The translations under genes were made by a program, and so were the position numbers. DNA of 6,635 nucleotides from Scatosoma sp045656625 (GTDB lineage: Bacteria > Bacillota > Clostridia > Christensenellales > Borkfalkiaceae), in assembly GCA_045656625.1 (NCBI GenBank), contig JAZORL010000060.1, positions 1 through 6,635 on the forward strand, read 5' to 3'. The notes under the pieces are model-generated. The model saw only the letters and a list, made by a program, of their open reading frames with translations, was not told the origin of the DNA and searched no databases. Of this stretch, positions 1 through 6,061 are shown one piece after another. Numbering within the stretch: the stretch's first letter is position 1; each line of letters opens with the position of its first letter.

Positions 1-185
1 GCGCCAGCGGCATGGCAGGGTAGCGGAGTGCGGTTGAGATAAACGCTGAAAGCATCTAAGCGTGAAACTCGCTTCAAGATAAGGTATCCCTGAAGACCCC
101 TTGAAGACAACAAGGTTGATAGGTCGGAGGTGTAAATGCAGCAATGTGTTAGCTGACCGATACTAATAGGTCGTTTGGCTTGATC
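1..185 (+). rRNA. rrl: 23S ribosomal RNA, 3' end (partial)
   Basis: This is the last part of the large-subunit rRNA (end of domain VI); the rest lies to the left of the window. The conserved stretch around 155-172 (ctgaccgatactaatagg) is the standard 3'-terminal region of bacterial 23S, and the sequence at 172-185 ending in ggcttgatc corresponds to the 3' strand of the helix that closes 23S rRNA with its 5' end. The exact mature 3' end is placed at about 185 by comparison with remembered E. coli and Bacillus 23S ends, and may be off by a few bases. Confidence 0.95.
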
Positions 186-236
186 TCAATTGAATTGAGA
201 GAAAAGCTTTATTTACTATGAATCTTTACATTCATA
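184..236 (+). other. Inverted repeats at the start of the 23S-5S spacer
   Basis: Two short hairpins follow the 23S 3' end. The first is TCTCAATT (184-191) against AATTGAGA (193-200), starting at the last bases of 23S. The second is TATGAAT (217-223) against ATTCATA (230-236) with a six-base loop. They sit in rRNA precursor that must be cut away, so a role in rRNA processing is plausible but inferred. No tRNA gene is visible anywhere in the spacer at 186-370. Confidence 0.4.
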
Positions 237-344
237 AAAGAAAATCTATAATTTTTACGAGCTCAGATATGAGAAAATCACTTTCGTATAAATTTGCTAT
301 GTAGTTGTTAATCTTCGTGGATTAAGACAAACGTTGTATGTATG

Positions 345-358
345 CTGCGGAAGCGCAG
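345..358 (+). other. Hairpin just upstream of 5S rRNA
   Basis: CTGCG (345-349) and CGCAG (354-358) form a perfect five-base stem around a GAAG tetraloop, ending 13 bases before the predicted 5' end of 5S. It could mark a processing position in the rRNA precursor. That role is inferred from position only. Confidence 0.35.
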
Positions 359-370
359 AGTATATAACCA

Positions 371-486
<116 letters not shown>

Positions 487-489
487 TTC

Positions 490-530
490 AAAAGCCCCGT
501 TCTTTAAGAACGGGGCTTATTCTTTTGCTT
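490..530 (+). terminator. Intrinsic terminator of the rRNA operon
   Basis: An 11-bp stem runs from 492-502 to 508-518 (AAGCCCCGTTC paired with GAACGGGGCTT) with a five-base loop and a T-rich tail (tattctttt). It lies a few bases after 5S rRNA, so it ends the rRNA transcript. Confidence 0.93.
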
Positions 531-551
531 ATTTTTTAGATAAAAAGTGTT

Positions 552-616
552 GGGATAAAATATCCCTCTTGATTTTTTAATTGCGTTAAAATCTTAAATG
601 GGCGTACCATGTACGC
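552..616. repeat. Two short hairpins in the gap after the rRNA terminator
   Basis: GGGATA (552-557) and TATCCC (561-566) form a six-base stem with an AAA loop, followed by a T-rich run at 567-578 that could act as a weak second terminator. GCGTAC (602-607) and GTACGC (611-616) form a six-base stem with a CAT loop. I see no open reading frame or tRNA between 520 and 629. The function of the second hairpin is unknown. Confidence 0.4.
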
Positions 617-628
617 GTTGAAAAGAAA

Positions 629-664
629 AAAGGTCGAAATTCTAACGTTAGAATTTCGACCTTT
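629..664 (-). terminator. Perfect palindrome, terminator of the Xre gene
   Basis: Bases 629-646 are an exact reverse complement of 647-664, giving an 18-bp perfect inverted repeat with no spacer. On the - strand the stem is followed by a T-rich run (the complement of 621-628), which makes it a good intrinsic terminator for the regulator gene. The stop codon of that gene (648-650) lies inside the palindrome, so the stem forms directly over the end of the coding sequence. The + strand tail is T-poor. Confidence 0.8.
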
Positions 665-869
665 CTACACATAAAATTTCATTAGCATCTAAATCCAATT
701 CCGTGCAAATTCGTGAAAGAGTATCCAATGCAGGCATACTCCGTCCTGTGATATAATGAGAAATCATAGATTGGTTTACCCCAATTCGTTTTGCAAGCTC
801 TTCTTGCGTGATTGTTCTTTGTTTTAATGCCTCGGCAAGTGCCTTTTGAATGTTTTCTAACGTGATCAT
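648..869 (-). CDS. Xre/Cro-type helix-turn-helix regulator (73 aa)
   Basis: Small cytoplasmic DNA-binding protein, probably a transcription repressor. Almost the whole chain is one HTH_3 (Cro/C1-type) domain. Residues 20-30 (ITQEELAKRIG) form the first helix of the motif, residues 31-41 (VNQSMISHYIT) the turn and recognition helix, followed by the typical GRSMPALDTL turn at 42-51 and a last helix ending in LDLDANEIL. No ligand-binding or dimerisation domain is added. The ATG at 867-869 is preceded on the - strand by an AGAGG ribosome binding site (879-883) at nine bases, which supports this start. It faces away from the HRDC-protein gene across a 138-base region with repeated ATTGGT half-sites, so it most likely controls that gene and perhaps itself. 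Divergent orientation and the lack of a toxin-sized partner argue against a classic toxin-antitoxin pair. I cannot assign a specific family name. Confidence 0.9.
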   Translation of the reverse strand: MITLENIQKALAEALKQRTITQEELAKRIGVNQSMISHYITGRSMPALDTLSRICTELDLDANEILCVERSKF

Positions 870-903
870 GCTTTATTACCTCTACTAATATTTTATTACT
901 ATT

Positions 904-953
904 ACCAATAAAAACACTTGACTTATTGGTATTACCAATGATAAAATATTGGT
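904..953. promoter_or_regulatory. Candidate Xre operator: four ATTGGT half-sites
   Basis: The sequence TATTGGTAAT or a near copy occurs four times in the divergent intergenic region. Cores are ACCAAT at 904-909, ATTGGT at 925-930, ACCAAT at 934-939 and ATTGGT at 948-953. The middle two form a palindrome (ATTGGT-ATT-ACCAAT, 925-939). Repeats of this size and symmetry are typical of sites bound by dimeric Cro/C1-type proteins. Assignment to the neighbouring Xre protein is inference from position. A - strand promoter for the regulator must also lie in this region, but I could not pick -35 and -10 boxes for it with confidence. Confidence 0.65.
918..947 (+). promoter_or_regulatory. Promoter of the HRDC-protein gene
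   Basis: TTGACT (918-923) and TAAAAT (942-947) are 18 bases apart and match the sigma-A -35 and -10 boxes at five of six positions each. The spacer (924-941) is almost entirely filled by the central ATTGGT-ATT-ACCAAT palindrome, and a further half-site begins at the downstream edge of the -10 box. Binding there would block RNA polymerase, so repression is the simplest reading. The start point would be near 954, giving a leader of about 54 bases. Confidence 0.7.
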
Positions 954-997
954 AACTTAACGGTTTTCTTCGTCTAAATACTATCGAATTTATTTTT

Positions 998-1002
998 GGA
1001 GA
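998..1002 (+). promoter_or_regulatory. Ribosome binding site deciding the ATG start at 1008
   Basis: GGAGA lies five bases before ATG 1008. An in-frame TTG at 996 would put this Shine-Dalgarno sequence inside the coding region and has no ribosome binding site of its own, so ATG 1008 is preferred. Confidence 0.8.
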
Positions 1003-1007
1003 TAAAA

Positions 1008-1778
1008 ATGGGTGAATTTGAAGATTTTGTTCGTGATTTTAAGCAAAAAGTAGGGCTTACTAAGAGAGTTGTAGTAAAAAAAGAAGGATATATGCTTGGT
1101 GCGAAAGATGAATCTGCTGAAATATTGCAGGAAACACTGGGGTATAAATTATATAATACACCAGGACATATCAAGACGGGTTTTCCAATAGTAGGTTATG
1201 AGACGGTTAAAAAACGTTTAAGCGCACAAGGTATCGATTTGTACGTTGAAGATATGTCGGAAGAGGAAATTTATAATTATATGGTGGATCATAATTATAC
1301 AGTTAGTTTTGAAGAGGAAGATGAAACGTTATCTATCCTAAATGCGCTTTTGGAGGGGCGTGATCCAACCACGGGTCATCTTATTGAAAGGAATTCGTTT
1401 TTATACGACGTTGCGGTGCAAAACGCTATTGCACAAGCGAGGGATGTTTTTGTAGAGAAAACAAGCAAAAAGAGAAAAAAATTTAAAAAGCAGGAAAAAA
1501 CCATTTTATATAAGGGAATTCACGCAATAGTGGATGATGATGGGGAAATTCAAACAAATATGGAGCTTTTTGAGGAACTTCGTGCATGGAGATGGCAAAC
1601 CGCAAAAAAAGATAAGATTTCGCCGTTTATGGTTTTTCACGATAAAGCGCTTGTTGCTTTTGCAACGTACTGTCCGTTAAATCGGGGGGAATTTCTTCAA
1701 ATATACGGTGTCGGAGAACATAAATATAAAAAGTATGGCGAAGATGTGATGCAAATAATTGCTAAATATAGAGAGTAA
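1008..1778 (+). CDS. HRDC-domain protein with MutS domain I-like N-terminus (256 aa)
   Basis: Probable nucleic-acid-binding protein of unknown role. The clearest part is the C-terminal HRDC domain at about residues 185-255, with the helix ELFEELRAWRWQTAK (186-200), a SPFMVFHD segment (205-212) and the family's closing motif around YGVGEHKYKKYGEDVM (233-248). HRDC domains bind DNA in RecQ helicases and RNase D. Residues about 21-82 resemble the N-terminal mismatch-recognition domain of MutS: a VVVKKEGYMLG strand-turn, a KDESAEILQETLG helix, GFPIVGYETVKKRL and then a GIDLYVED strand. The usual MutS FYE motif is not kept. Residues 117-144 carry GRDPTTG followed by a predicted helix, and 151-164 are a lysine-rich linker. 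There is no helicase, nuclease or ATPase motif, no signal peptide and no membrane segment. The gene is AT-rich compared with sbcDC to its right. The HRDC call is firm; the MutS-like call is made by eye. Confidence 0.85.
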   Translation: MGEFEDFVRDFKQKVGLTKRVVVKKEGYMLGAKDESAEILQETLGYKLYNTPGHIKTGFPIVGYETVKKRLSAQGIDLYVEDMSEEEIYNYMVDHNYTVSFEEEDETLSILNALLEGRDPTTGHLIERNSFLYDVAVQNAIAQARDVFVEKTSKKRKKFKKQEKTILYKGIHAIVDDDGEIQTNMELFEELRAWRWQTAKKDKISPFMVFHDKALVAFATYCPLNRGEFLQIYGVGEHKYKKYGEDVMQIIAKYRE

Positions 1779-1786
1779 AGCGCTTA

Positions 1787-1816
1787 CAAAAGACCGAGCA
1801 ATCGCTCGGTCTTTTG
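1787..1816 (+). terminator. Intrinsic terminator after the HRDC-protein gene
   Basis: A 13-bp perfect stem pairs 1787-1799 (CAAAAGACCGAGC) with 1804-1816 around the loop AATC. The T run lies within and just after the 3' arm. It begins eight bases after the stop codon and separates this gene from the sbcDC operon. Confidence 0.9.
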
Positions 1817-1836
1817 CATAAATGTTTTTATTAAAT

Positions 1837-1851
1837 AACACTTTTTGTGTT
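1837..1851 (+). repeat. Small hairpin in the region upstream of sbcD
   Basis: AACAC (1837-1841) and GTGTT (1847-1851) flank a run of five T. The stem is short and its role is unknown. Apart from this and the sbcD promoter, I see nothing recognisable between 1817 and 1988. Confidence 0.25.
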
Positions 1852-1928
1852 GATAACGTTTACGTGCATGAAGTCTTTCCTTGCCGTAAAATACTTGTTC
1901 TAAATTGAGAAATTTTCCAATTTCCCTC

Positions 1929-1957
1929 TTGTCAAAGGGCGTAATTTATGGTACAAT
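1929..1957 (+). promoter_or_regulatory. Promoter of the sbcD-sbcC operon
   Basis: TTGTCA (1929-1934) and TACAAT (1952-1957) are separated by the ideal 17 bases, and a TG at 1949-1950 gives an extended -10. The start point would be near 1964, leaving a short leader of about 25 bases before ATG 1989. I find no Gram-positive LexA-type box (GAAC-N4-GTTC) near it, so SOS control is not indicated. Confidence 0.85.
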
Positions 1958-1988
1958 AATAGGCAAATAAAAGTGTGAAGGAAATCCT

Positions 1989-3128
1989 ATGAAATTTATT
2001 CATTTATCCGATTTGCATATTGGGAAAAGAGTCAACGAGTTTTCAATGCTCGAGGACCAAGAATATATTTTGGCGAAAATTTTACAGGTCGTTGACGAGG
2101 AAATGCCTAACGGCGTAATCATTGCAGGGGACGTTTATGATAAGAGTGTGCCGTCTGCGGAAGCCGTGCGCCTTTTCGATGATTTTTTGTATCGGCTTGC
2201 AAAGCGCAAAATGCCTACCTTTATCATTAGCGGCAACCACGATTTCCCCGAAAGAATTGCGTTCGGTTCACGCATAATGGGTGTGAGTGGGATTCATCTT
2301 TCTCCCGTTTATAACGGCGCAGTCGAGCCGATTGTTTTACAAGACGAATACGGCGACGTTTGCATATATATGTTGCCCTTTATCAAGCCTGCGCACGTGC
2401 GGAAATTTTATGAAAATGAGGAGTTCAACTCGTACACGGGTGCTATGTCCGTGGCGATTCAGCATATGAACGTGGACGAAACGAGGCGCAACGTTCTGAT
2501 TACCCATCAATTTGTGACGGGTGCATCGAGGACGGAATCGGAAGAGGTGTCCGTCGGGGGCTCCGATAACGTGGAGGCAAGCGTTTTTGCACCCTTTGAC
2601 TACGTTGCACTCGGGCATATCCACCGCCCGCAAAACTGCGGTGACCCACGGATTCGCTATTGTGGTACGCCGCTCAAATATTCCTTCTCCGAAACGAAAG
2701 ACAAAAAGTCGGTCACGGTGGTGGAGCTTGGCAAGAAGGGGGAACTTTCGGTGCGAGAAATTTCGCTTGTACCCAAGCGGGAAATGCGTGAAATCAAAGG
2801 AAAATATGCGGAGCTGACCCTTAAAAGCTATTACGAAAATACGACGTATACGGAAGATTATATGCATATTACGCTCACGGACGAGGAGGACGTTCCCGAT
2901 GCGATTGGGAAGCTGCGTGCTGTATACAAAAACTTAATGAAGCTTGATTATGATAACACGCGCACGAGGACGCAGTCGCAAATTACTGGTGCGCAGGACG
3001 TGGAAACGAAGAGCCCTATCGAGCTTTTCGGGGAGTTTTACGAGGCGCAAAATGGTCAAGAAATGACAAAAGAACAGCGTTCGTTCGTATGTGATTTAAT
3101 TGAAAAGATTTGGGGGGAAGAAGTATGA
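1989..3128 (+). CDS. sbcD: Exonuclease SbcCD subunit D (Mre11-type nuclease)
   Basis: Nuclease subunit of SbcCD, the bacterial Mre11-Rad50 complex, which processes DNA double-strand breaks, opens hairpins and cuts protein-blocked ends in the cytoplasm with Mn2+. All calcineurin-type phosphoesterase motifs are present: D8 and H10 in HLSDLHIG, D48 in IAGDVYD, N83 and H84 in SGNHDF, H173 in THQF, and H210 and H212 in GHIHRPQ. The full set of metal ligands argues for an active enzyme. At 379 aa the length is normal for the family. The C-terminal part (about 275-379) is the less conserved capping and SbcC-binding region. The ATG at 1989 is preceded by AAGGAAA at 1978-1984. The stop codon overlaps the sbcC start (ATGA, 3125-3128), so the two subunits should be translationally coupled. 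Confidence 0.97.
   Translation: MKFIHLSDLHIGKRVNEFSMLEDQEYILAKILQVVDEEMPNGVIIAGDVYDKSVPSAEAVRLFDDFLYRLAKRKMPTFIISGNHDFPERIAFGSRIMGVSGIHLSPVYNGAVEPIVLQDEYGDVCIYMLPFIKPAHVRKFYENEEFNSYTGAMSVAIQHMNVDETRRNVLITHQFVTGASRTESEEVSVGGSDNVEASVFAPFDYVALGHIHRPQNCGDPRIRYCGTPLKYSFSETKDKKSVTVVELGKKGELSVREISLVPKREMREIKGKYAELTLKSYYENTTYTEDYMHITLTDEEDVPDAIGKLRAVYKNLMKLDYDNTRTRTQSQITGAQDVETKSPIELFGEFYEAQNGQEMTKEQRSFVCDLIEKIWGEEV
3112..3119 (+). promoter_or_regulatory. Ribosome binding site deciding the sbcC start
   Basis: GGGGGGAA within the end of sbcD lies five bases before ATG 3125. An in-frame TTG at 3110 would start inside this site, and its product would lack the usual SbcC N-terminus MRPLKL, so ATG 3125 is the better start. 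Confidence 0.8.
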
Positions 3129-5890
3129 GGCCGTTAAAACTCGTTTTATCCGCATTTGGACCGTATGCCGATCGGACGGAATTGGATTTTGAAAAGCTGG
3201 GTGAAAACGGCTTATACTTAATCACGGGCGACACGGGCGCAGGCAAGACGACGATTTTTGATGCGATCACGTACGCCCTTTACGGGGACGGCAGCGGTGC
3301 AAACCGTGAACCGTCGATGTTCCGCTCCAAGTACGCAAAAGCGGACGTGCCGACGGAAGTCGAATTGACCTTTCTTTGCCGTGAAAAGGTGTATAAAATC
3401 ACGCGTAGCCCTGAATATGAACGACCCAAAGCACGTGGTGAAGGGGTGACCAAAAAGCCTGCGGACGTGACCCTGGTGTGCCCGAATGGGGATATTGTCA
3501 CGAAGGTGGGGACGGTAGCGAGTGCAATTCAAGAGATTATCGGGATTGATAGAAATCAGTTTTTGCAAATTGCCATGATTGCGCAGGGGGACTTTTTGAA
3601 ACTCCTGCTTGCGCCGACGGAAAAGCGTATTGAAATCTTCCGTCAAATCTTTAAGACGGAAAATTATCGGTATTTGCAGGATCGCTTAAAAGAAGAGTAT
3701 ACCTCGATGGAAGGGGAGCGTAAGAGTATGCGCGCGAGCATACAACAGTACGTGAACGGCGCGGTTTGCGACGAGGAAGAACCCTTAAAAATCGAGTTAG
3801 ATAGGGCGAAAAAAGAGGAAATGAGCGTGGCGGATACTATTCTTCTTCTTCAAAAATTGATTGAAGGGGATTACGTACGCAAAAATCTTGTAGAGCAAGC
3901 GGAAAAAGAACAGCAAAAGAGCTTGGATGAAATCAATCTTCTGATTGGTAAGGCGGAAGATTTTGCGAAGGCAAAATCGGCATATTTAGAAGCGCAGTTG
4001 AAAATGGATGCGGAGAATAAAAAGCTCCAAGAATTGGACTTGGCGTTAAAGGCGGCGCAGGAAAAAGCTAAAGAAACGGATGGTCTTGAAAAACGGATTG
4101 CAGCTCTTGAAAATGATCTTTCTAAATACAAGGAACTTGCGGATAACGTAGAAAAATTGCAAAAATGCAAGGACCGTGTATGCGATGAAGAAAAGGAAAG
4201 AGGGAAAAAAGAGGCTGACAAAGTGCGCTATCAAGAGGCTTTGGATAAATTAAAAAAAGCCGTAGAAGAGCATAAAGACGCAACGGAAATCAAGGCAAAT
4301 AAGGCGACGGAAAAGGAAAAAGCCACCGAGCGTTTGTCGGCGCTTGAACAGGCGAATAATGATTTTTCGGCGTATCAGACTCTTTTGACGGCGTTACAAG
4401 TCCAACAAGCCGATTATGAGAAGACGAAAGCAAGATATGCGCTTTTGAATGAGGAATATACAGCGAAAAACCAAGCCTTTTTAGACGAGCAAGCAGGCGT
4501 TTTAGCGGATGGTTTGCAGGAGGGCATGCCTTGTCCCGTGTGCGGCTCGAAAACCCATCCTTGCCTTGCTAAAAAAGCGGAAAACGCACCAACGGAAGCG
4601 GAATTGAAGCAAGCAAAGCTTGCTTTGGATGAGGCAAACAAGAAAATGACAGAGGCGAGTCAGCTCGCCGCAACAACGCGTGGGAGAGTGGAAAGCGGTA
4701 AGACTGCATTAGAAAGCGTATTGGAAAAGCTTTTGAATAATCCCGAAATCAAAGGCGCGGGACAGTCGATTTCGCAAGCGATTCAAATGCAAAAAACTGC
4801 GTTGGTGGGTATCAATGACGAATTAAACAAAGCCATCGAAGCGGAAAAGTTATTTAAGAGTGCGCAGGAGCGGATTCCCAACGGCGAAAAAGCGGTGAAA
4901 GACGTGGAAAATGCGTTGTTGGAACTGGAAAAACAAATCGCAGCGGGTAAAAAGGAAGCGGAAGGACTCGAAGAACAAATAGGGACGCAACGAGCGCACT
5001 TGCAATATCCCTCGAAAGAGAGCGCAGATGCGGAAATTGCACGTTTGCAAAAGGCTCGTAGCGAGATAAGAAGGGCACTTGAACAAGCGCAAAATGCGCA
5101 TACGGAAAGCGAAAAAGCGGTAGCAGGGTTGCAGGGAAGTATTTTGCAGCTCCAAAAACAGCTTGCTGATGCGAAAGAGTTTGACTTGGAAGGCTTGCGC
5201 ACACAAAAGGTGGCGGCAAGTGACAAAAAAGTGGAATTTGAGAAACAAAAGGAAGAGATTTCCGTCCGCATTAGTACGAACGAAACGACGGTCAAGGAGC
5301 TTGAAAGACAAAGCGGCAGACTCTTTGAAATGGAAAAACGCTTGCAATGGGTGAAGGCTCTGTATGCGACGGCGAACGGCACGCTCACGGGCAAGGAACG
5401 AGTGAAATTGGAAACGTATATCCAAATGACCTACTTTGATAGAATTATCACGCGCGCAAACACGCGCTTTATGGTAATGTCGAGCGGGCAGTATGAGCTT
5501 GTGCGTCGTAAGGAAGCGGAAAACAACCGCGCGCAAACGGGCTTGGATTTGGACGTAATCGACCATTATAACGGTACGGTGCGTAGCGTAAAAACTCTTT
5601 CGGGCGGCGAATCGTTTAAGGCGTCGCTCTCGCTTGCGCTTGGACTCTCGGATGAGATTCAATCTTCGGCAGGGGGGATTAAGCTGGATACGATGTTTGT
5701 GGACGAAGGGTTTGGCTCGTTGGACGAGGAAAGCTTGTCGCAGGCGATGAAGGCGTTGAATTCGCTCGCAGAGGGCAACCGTTTGGTGGGGATTATTTCG
5801 CACGTGGCGGAGCTGAAAGAGCGGATTGAAAAGCAAATCGTGGTCACGAAAGAGCGGACGGGCGGCAGCAAACTGACCGTGAGAACGTAA
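3125..5890 (+). CDS. sbcC: Exonuclease SbcCD subunit C (Rad50-type ATPase)
   Basis: ATPase and tether subunit of SbcCD, an SMC-like protein that binds DNA ends and drives the SbcD nuclease. The N-terminal lobe opens with MRPLKLVLSAFGPYADRTELDF and has Walker A GDTGAGKT at 35-42 and the Q-loop glutamine at Q154 (IAQGDF). A long, charged coiled coil runs from about residue 180 to 750, rich in Glu, Lys, Ala and Gln. In its middle lies the zinc hook CPVC (C470 and C473, in MPCPVCGSKTHP), which joins two complexes through a shared Zn2+. The C-terminal lobe has signature LSGGE at 825-829, Walker B with D860 and E861 in FVDEGFGSLD, and the H-loop H893 (IISHV). With every motif intact, the 921-aa protein should be functional. 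Its start overlaps sbcD by four bases. No convincing terminator follows before the gap promoter. Confidence 0.97.
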   Translation: MRPLKLVLSAFGPYADRTELDFEKLGENGLYLITGDTGAGKTTIFDAITYALYGDGSGANREPSMFRSKYAKADVPTEVELTFLCREKVYKITRSPEYERPKARGEGVTKKPADVTLVCPNGDIVTKVGTVASAIQEIIGIDRNQFLQIAMIAQGDFLKLLLAPTEKRIEIFRQIFKTENYRYLQDRLKEEYTSMEGERKSMRASIQQYVNGAVCDEEEPLKIELDRAKKEEMSVADTILLLQKLIEGDYVRKNLVEQAEKEQQKSLDEINLLIGKAEDFAKAKSAYLEAQLKMDAENKKLQELDLALKAAQEKAKETDGLEKRIAALENDLSKYKELADNVEKLQKCKDRVCDEEKERGKKEADKVRYQEALDKLKKAVEEHKDATEIKANKATEKEKATERLSALEQANNDFSAYQTLLTALQVQQADYEKTKARYALLNEEYTAKNQAFLDEQAGVLADGLQEGMPCPVCGSKTHPCLAKKAENAPTEAELKQAKLALDEANKKMTEASQLAATTRGRVESGKTALESVLEKLLNNPEIKGAGQSISQAIQMQKTALVGINDELNKAIEAEKLFKSAQERIPNGEKAVKDVENALLELEKQIAAGKKEAEGLEEQIGTQRAHLQYPSKESADAEIARLQKARSEIRRALEQAQNAHTESEKAVAGLQGSILQLQKQLADAKEFDLEGLRTQKVAASDKKVEFEKQKEEISVRISTNETTVKELERQSGRLFEMEKRLQWVKALYATANGTLTGKERVKLETYIQMTYFDRIITRANTRFMVMSSGQYELVRRKEAENNRAQTGLDLDVIDHYNGTVRSVKTLSGGESFKASLSLALGLSDEIQSSAGGIKLDTMFVDEGFGSLDEESLSQAMKALNSLAEGNRLVGIISHVAELKERIEKQIVVTKERTGGSKLTVRT

Positions 5891-5925
5891 GGTTTTCTAC
5901 TTTTGGACGACCATAATCTTATATA

Positions 5926-5956
5926 AATAATTTTTCGAAAAGGGCGTAAAATTATT
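5926..5956. repeat. AT-only inverted repeat upstream of gap
   Basis: AATAATTTT (5926-5934) is the exact reverse complement of AAAATTATT (5948-5956), with 13 bases between. The right arm runs into the first bases of the gap -35 box. It has no GC core and no T tail, so it is a poor terminator. It could be a regulator site or chance in AT-rich DNA. Confidence 0.3.
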
Positions 5957-5983
5957 GACGAAAGAAAAAAATTGTGCTAAAAT
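5955..5983 (+). promoter_or_regulatory. Promoter of gap
   Basis: TTGACG (5955-5960) and TAAAAT (5978-5983) are 17 bases apart with a TG at 5975-5976, an extended -10. Both boxes match sigma-A consensus at five of six positions. This is the strong type of promoter expected for a highly expressed glycolytic gene. The start point would be near 5989-5991, giving a leader of about 72 bases. Confidence 0.85.
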
Positions 5984-5990
5984 GATATTT

Positions 5991-6021
5991 GGACGAATGC
6001 GGTTTGTCCGCTGTAAAACAG
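5991..6021 (+). promoter_or_regulatory. Hairpins in the gap mRNA leader
   Basis: GGACGAA (5991-5997) pairs with TTTGTCC (6003-6009), with one G-T wobble and a five-base loop, right at the predicted 5' end of the mRNA. GCGG (5999-6002) can instead pair with CCGC (6008-6011), so the two folds exclude each other. A further small stem CTGT/ACAG lies at 6011-6021. A 5'-terminal hairpin may protect the mRNA from decay; this is inferred. No known riboswitch class is recognised. Confidence 0.4.
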
Positions 6022-6061
6022 TCATAAAATAAATATTTTCATATATTGGAGGATCTCTATT

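Noticed and set aside
996..1007. TTG start at 996 for the HRDC protein
   Set aside because: It would place the GGAGA ribosome binding site inside the gene. ATG 1008 has the correct spacing.
648..1778. Toxin-antitoxin pair
   Set aside because: The genes are divergent, not co-transcribed, and the 256-aa partner shows no toxin nuclease, kinase or transferase motif.
1860..1965. LexA (SOS) box in front of sbcD
   Set aside because: A GTTC at about 1898-1901 has no matching GAAC at the required spacing, so no GAAC-N4-GTTC type site is present.
4850..5836. 328-aa open frame on the - strand within sbcC, plus a 203-aa one at 4783-5394
   Set aside because: Both are antisense to the sbcC coiled coil and C-terminal lobe. 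Their Phe/Ser/Arg-rich low-complexity composition is what the reverse of Glu/Lys/Ala codons gives.
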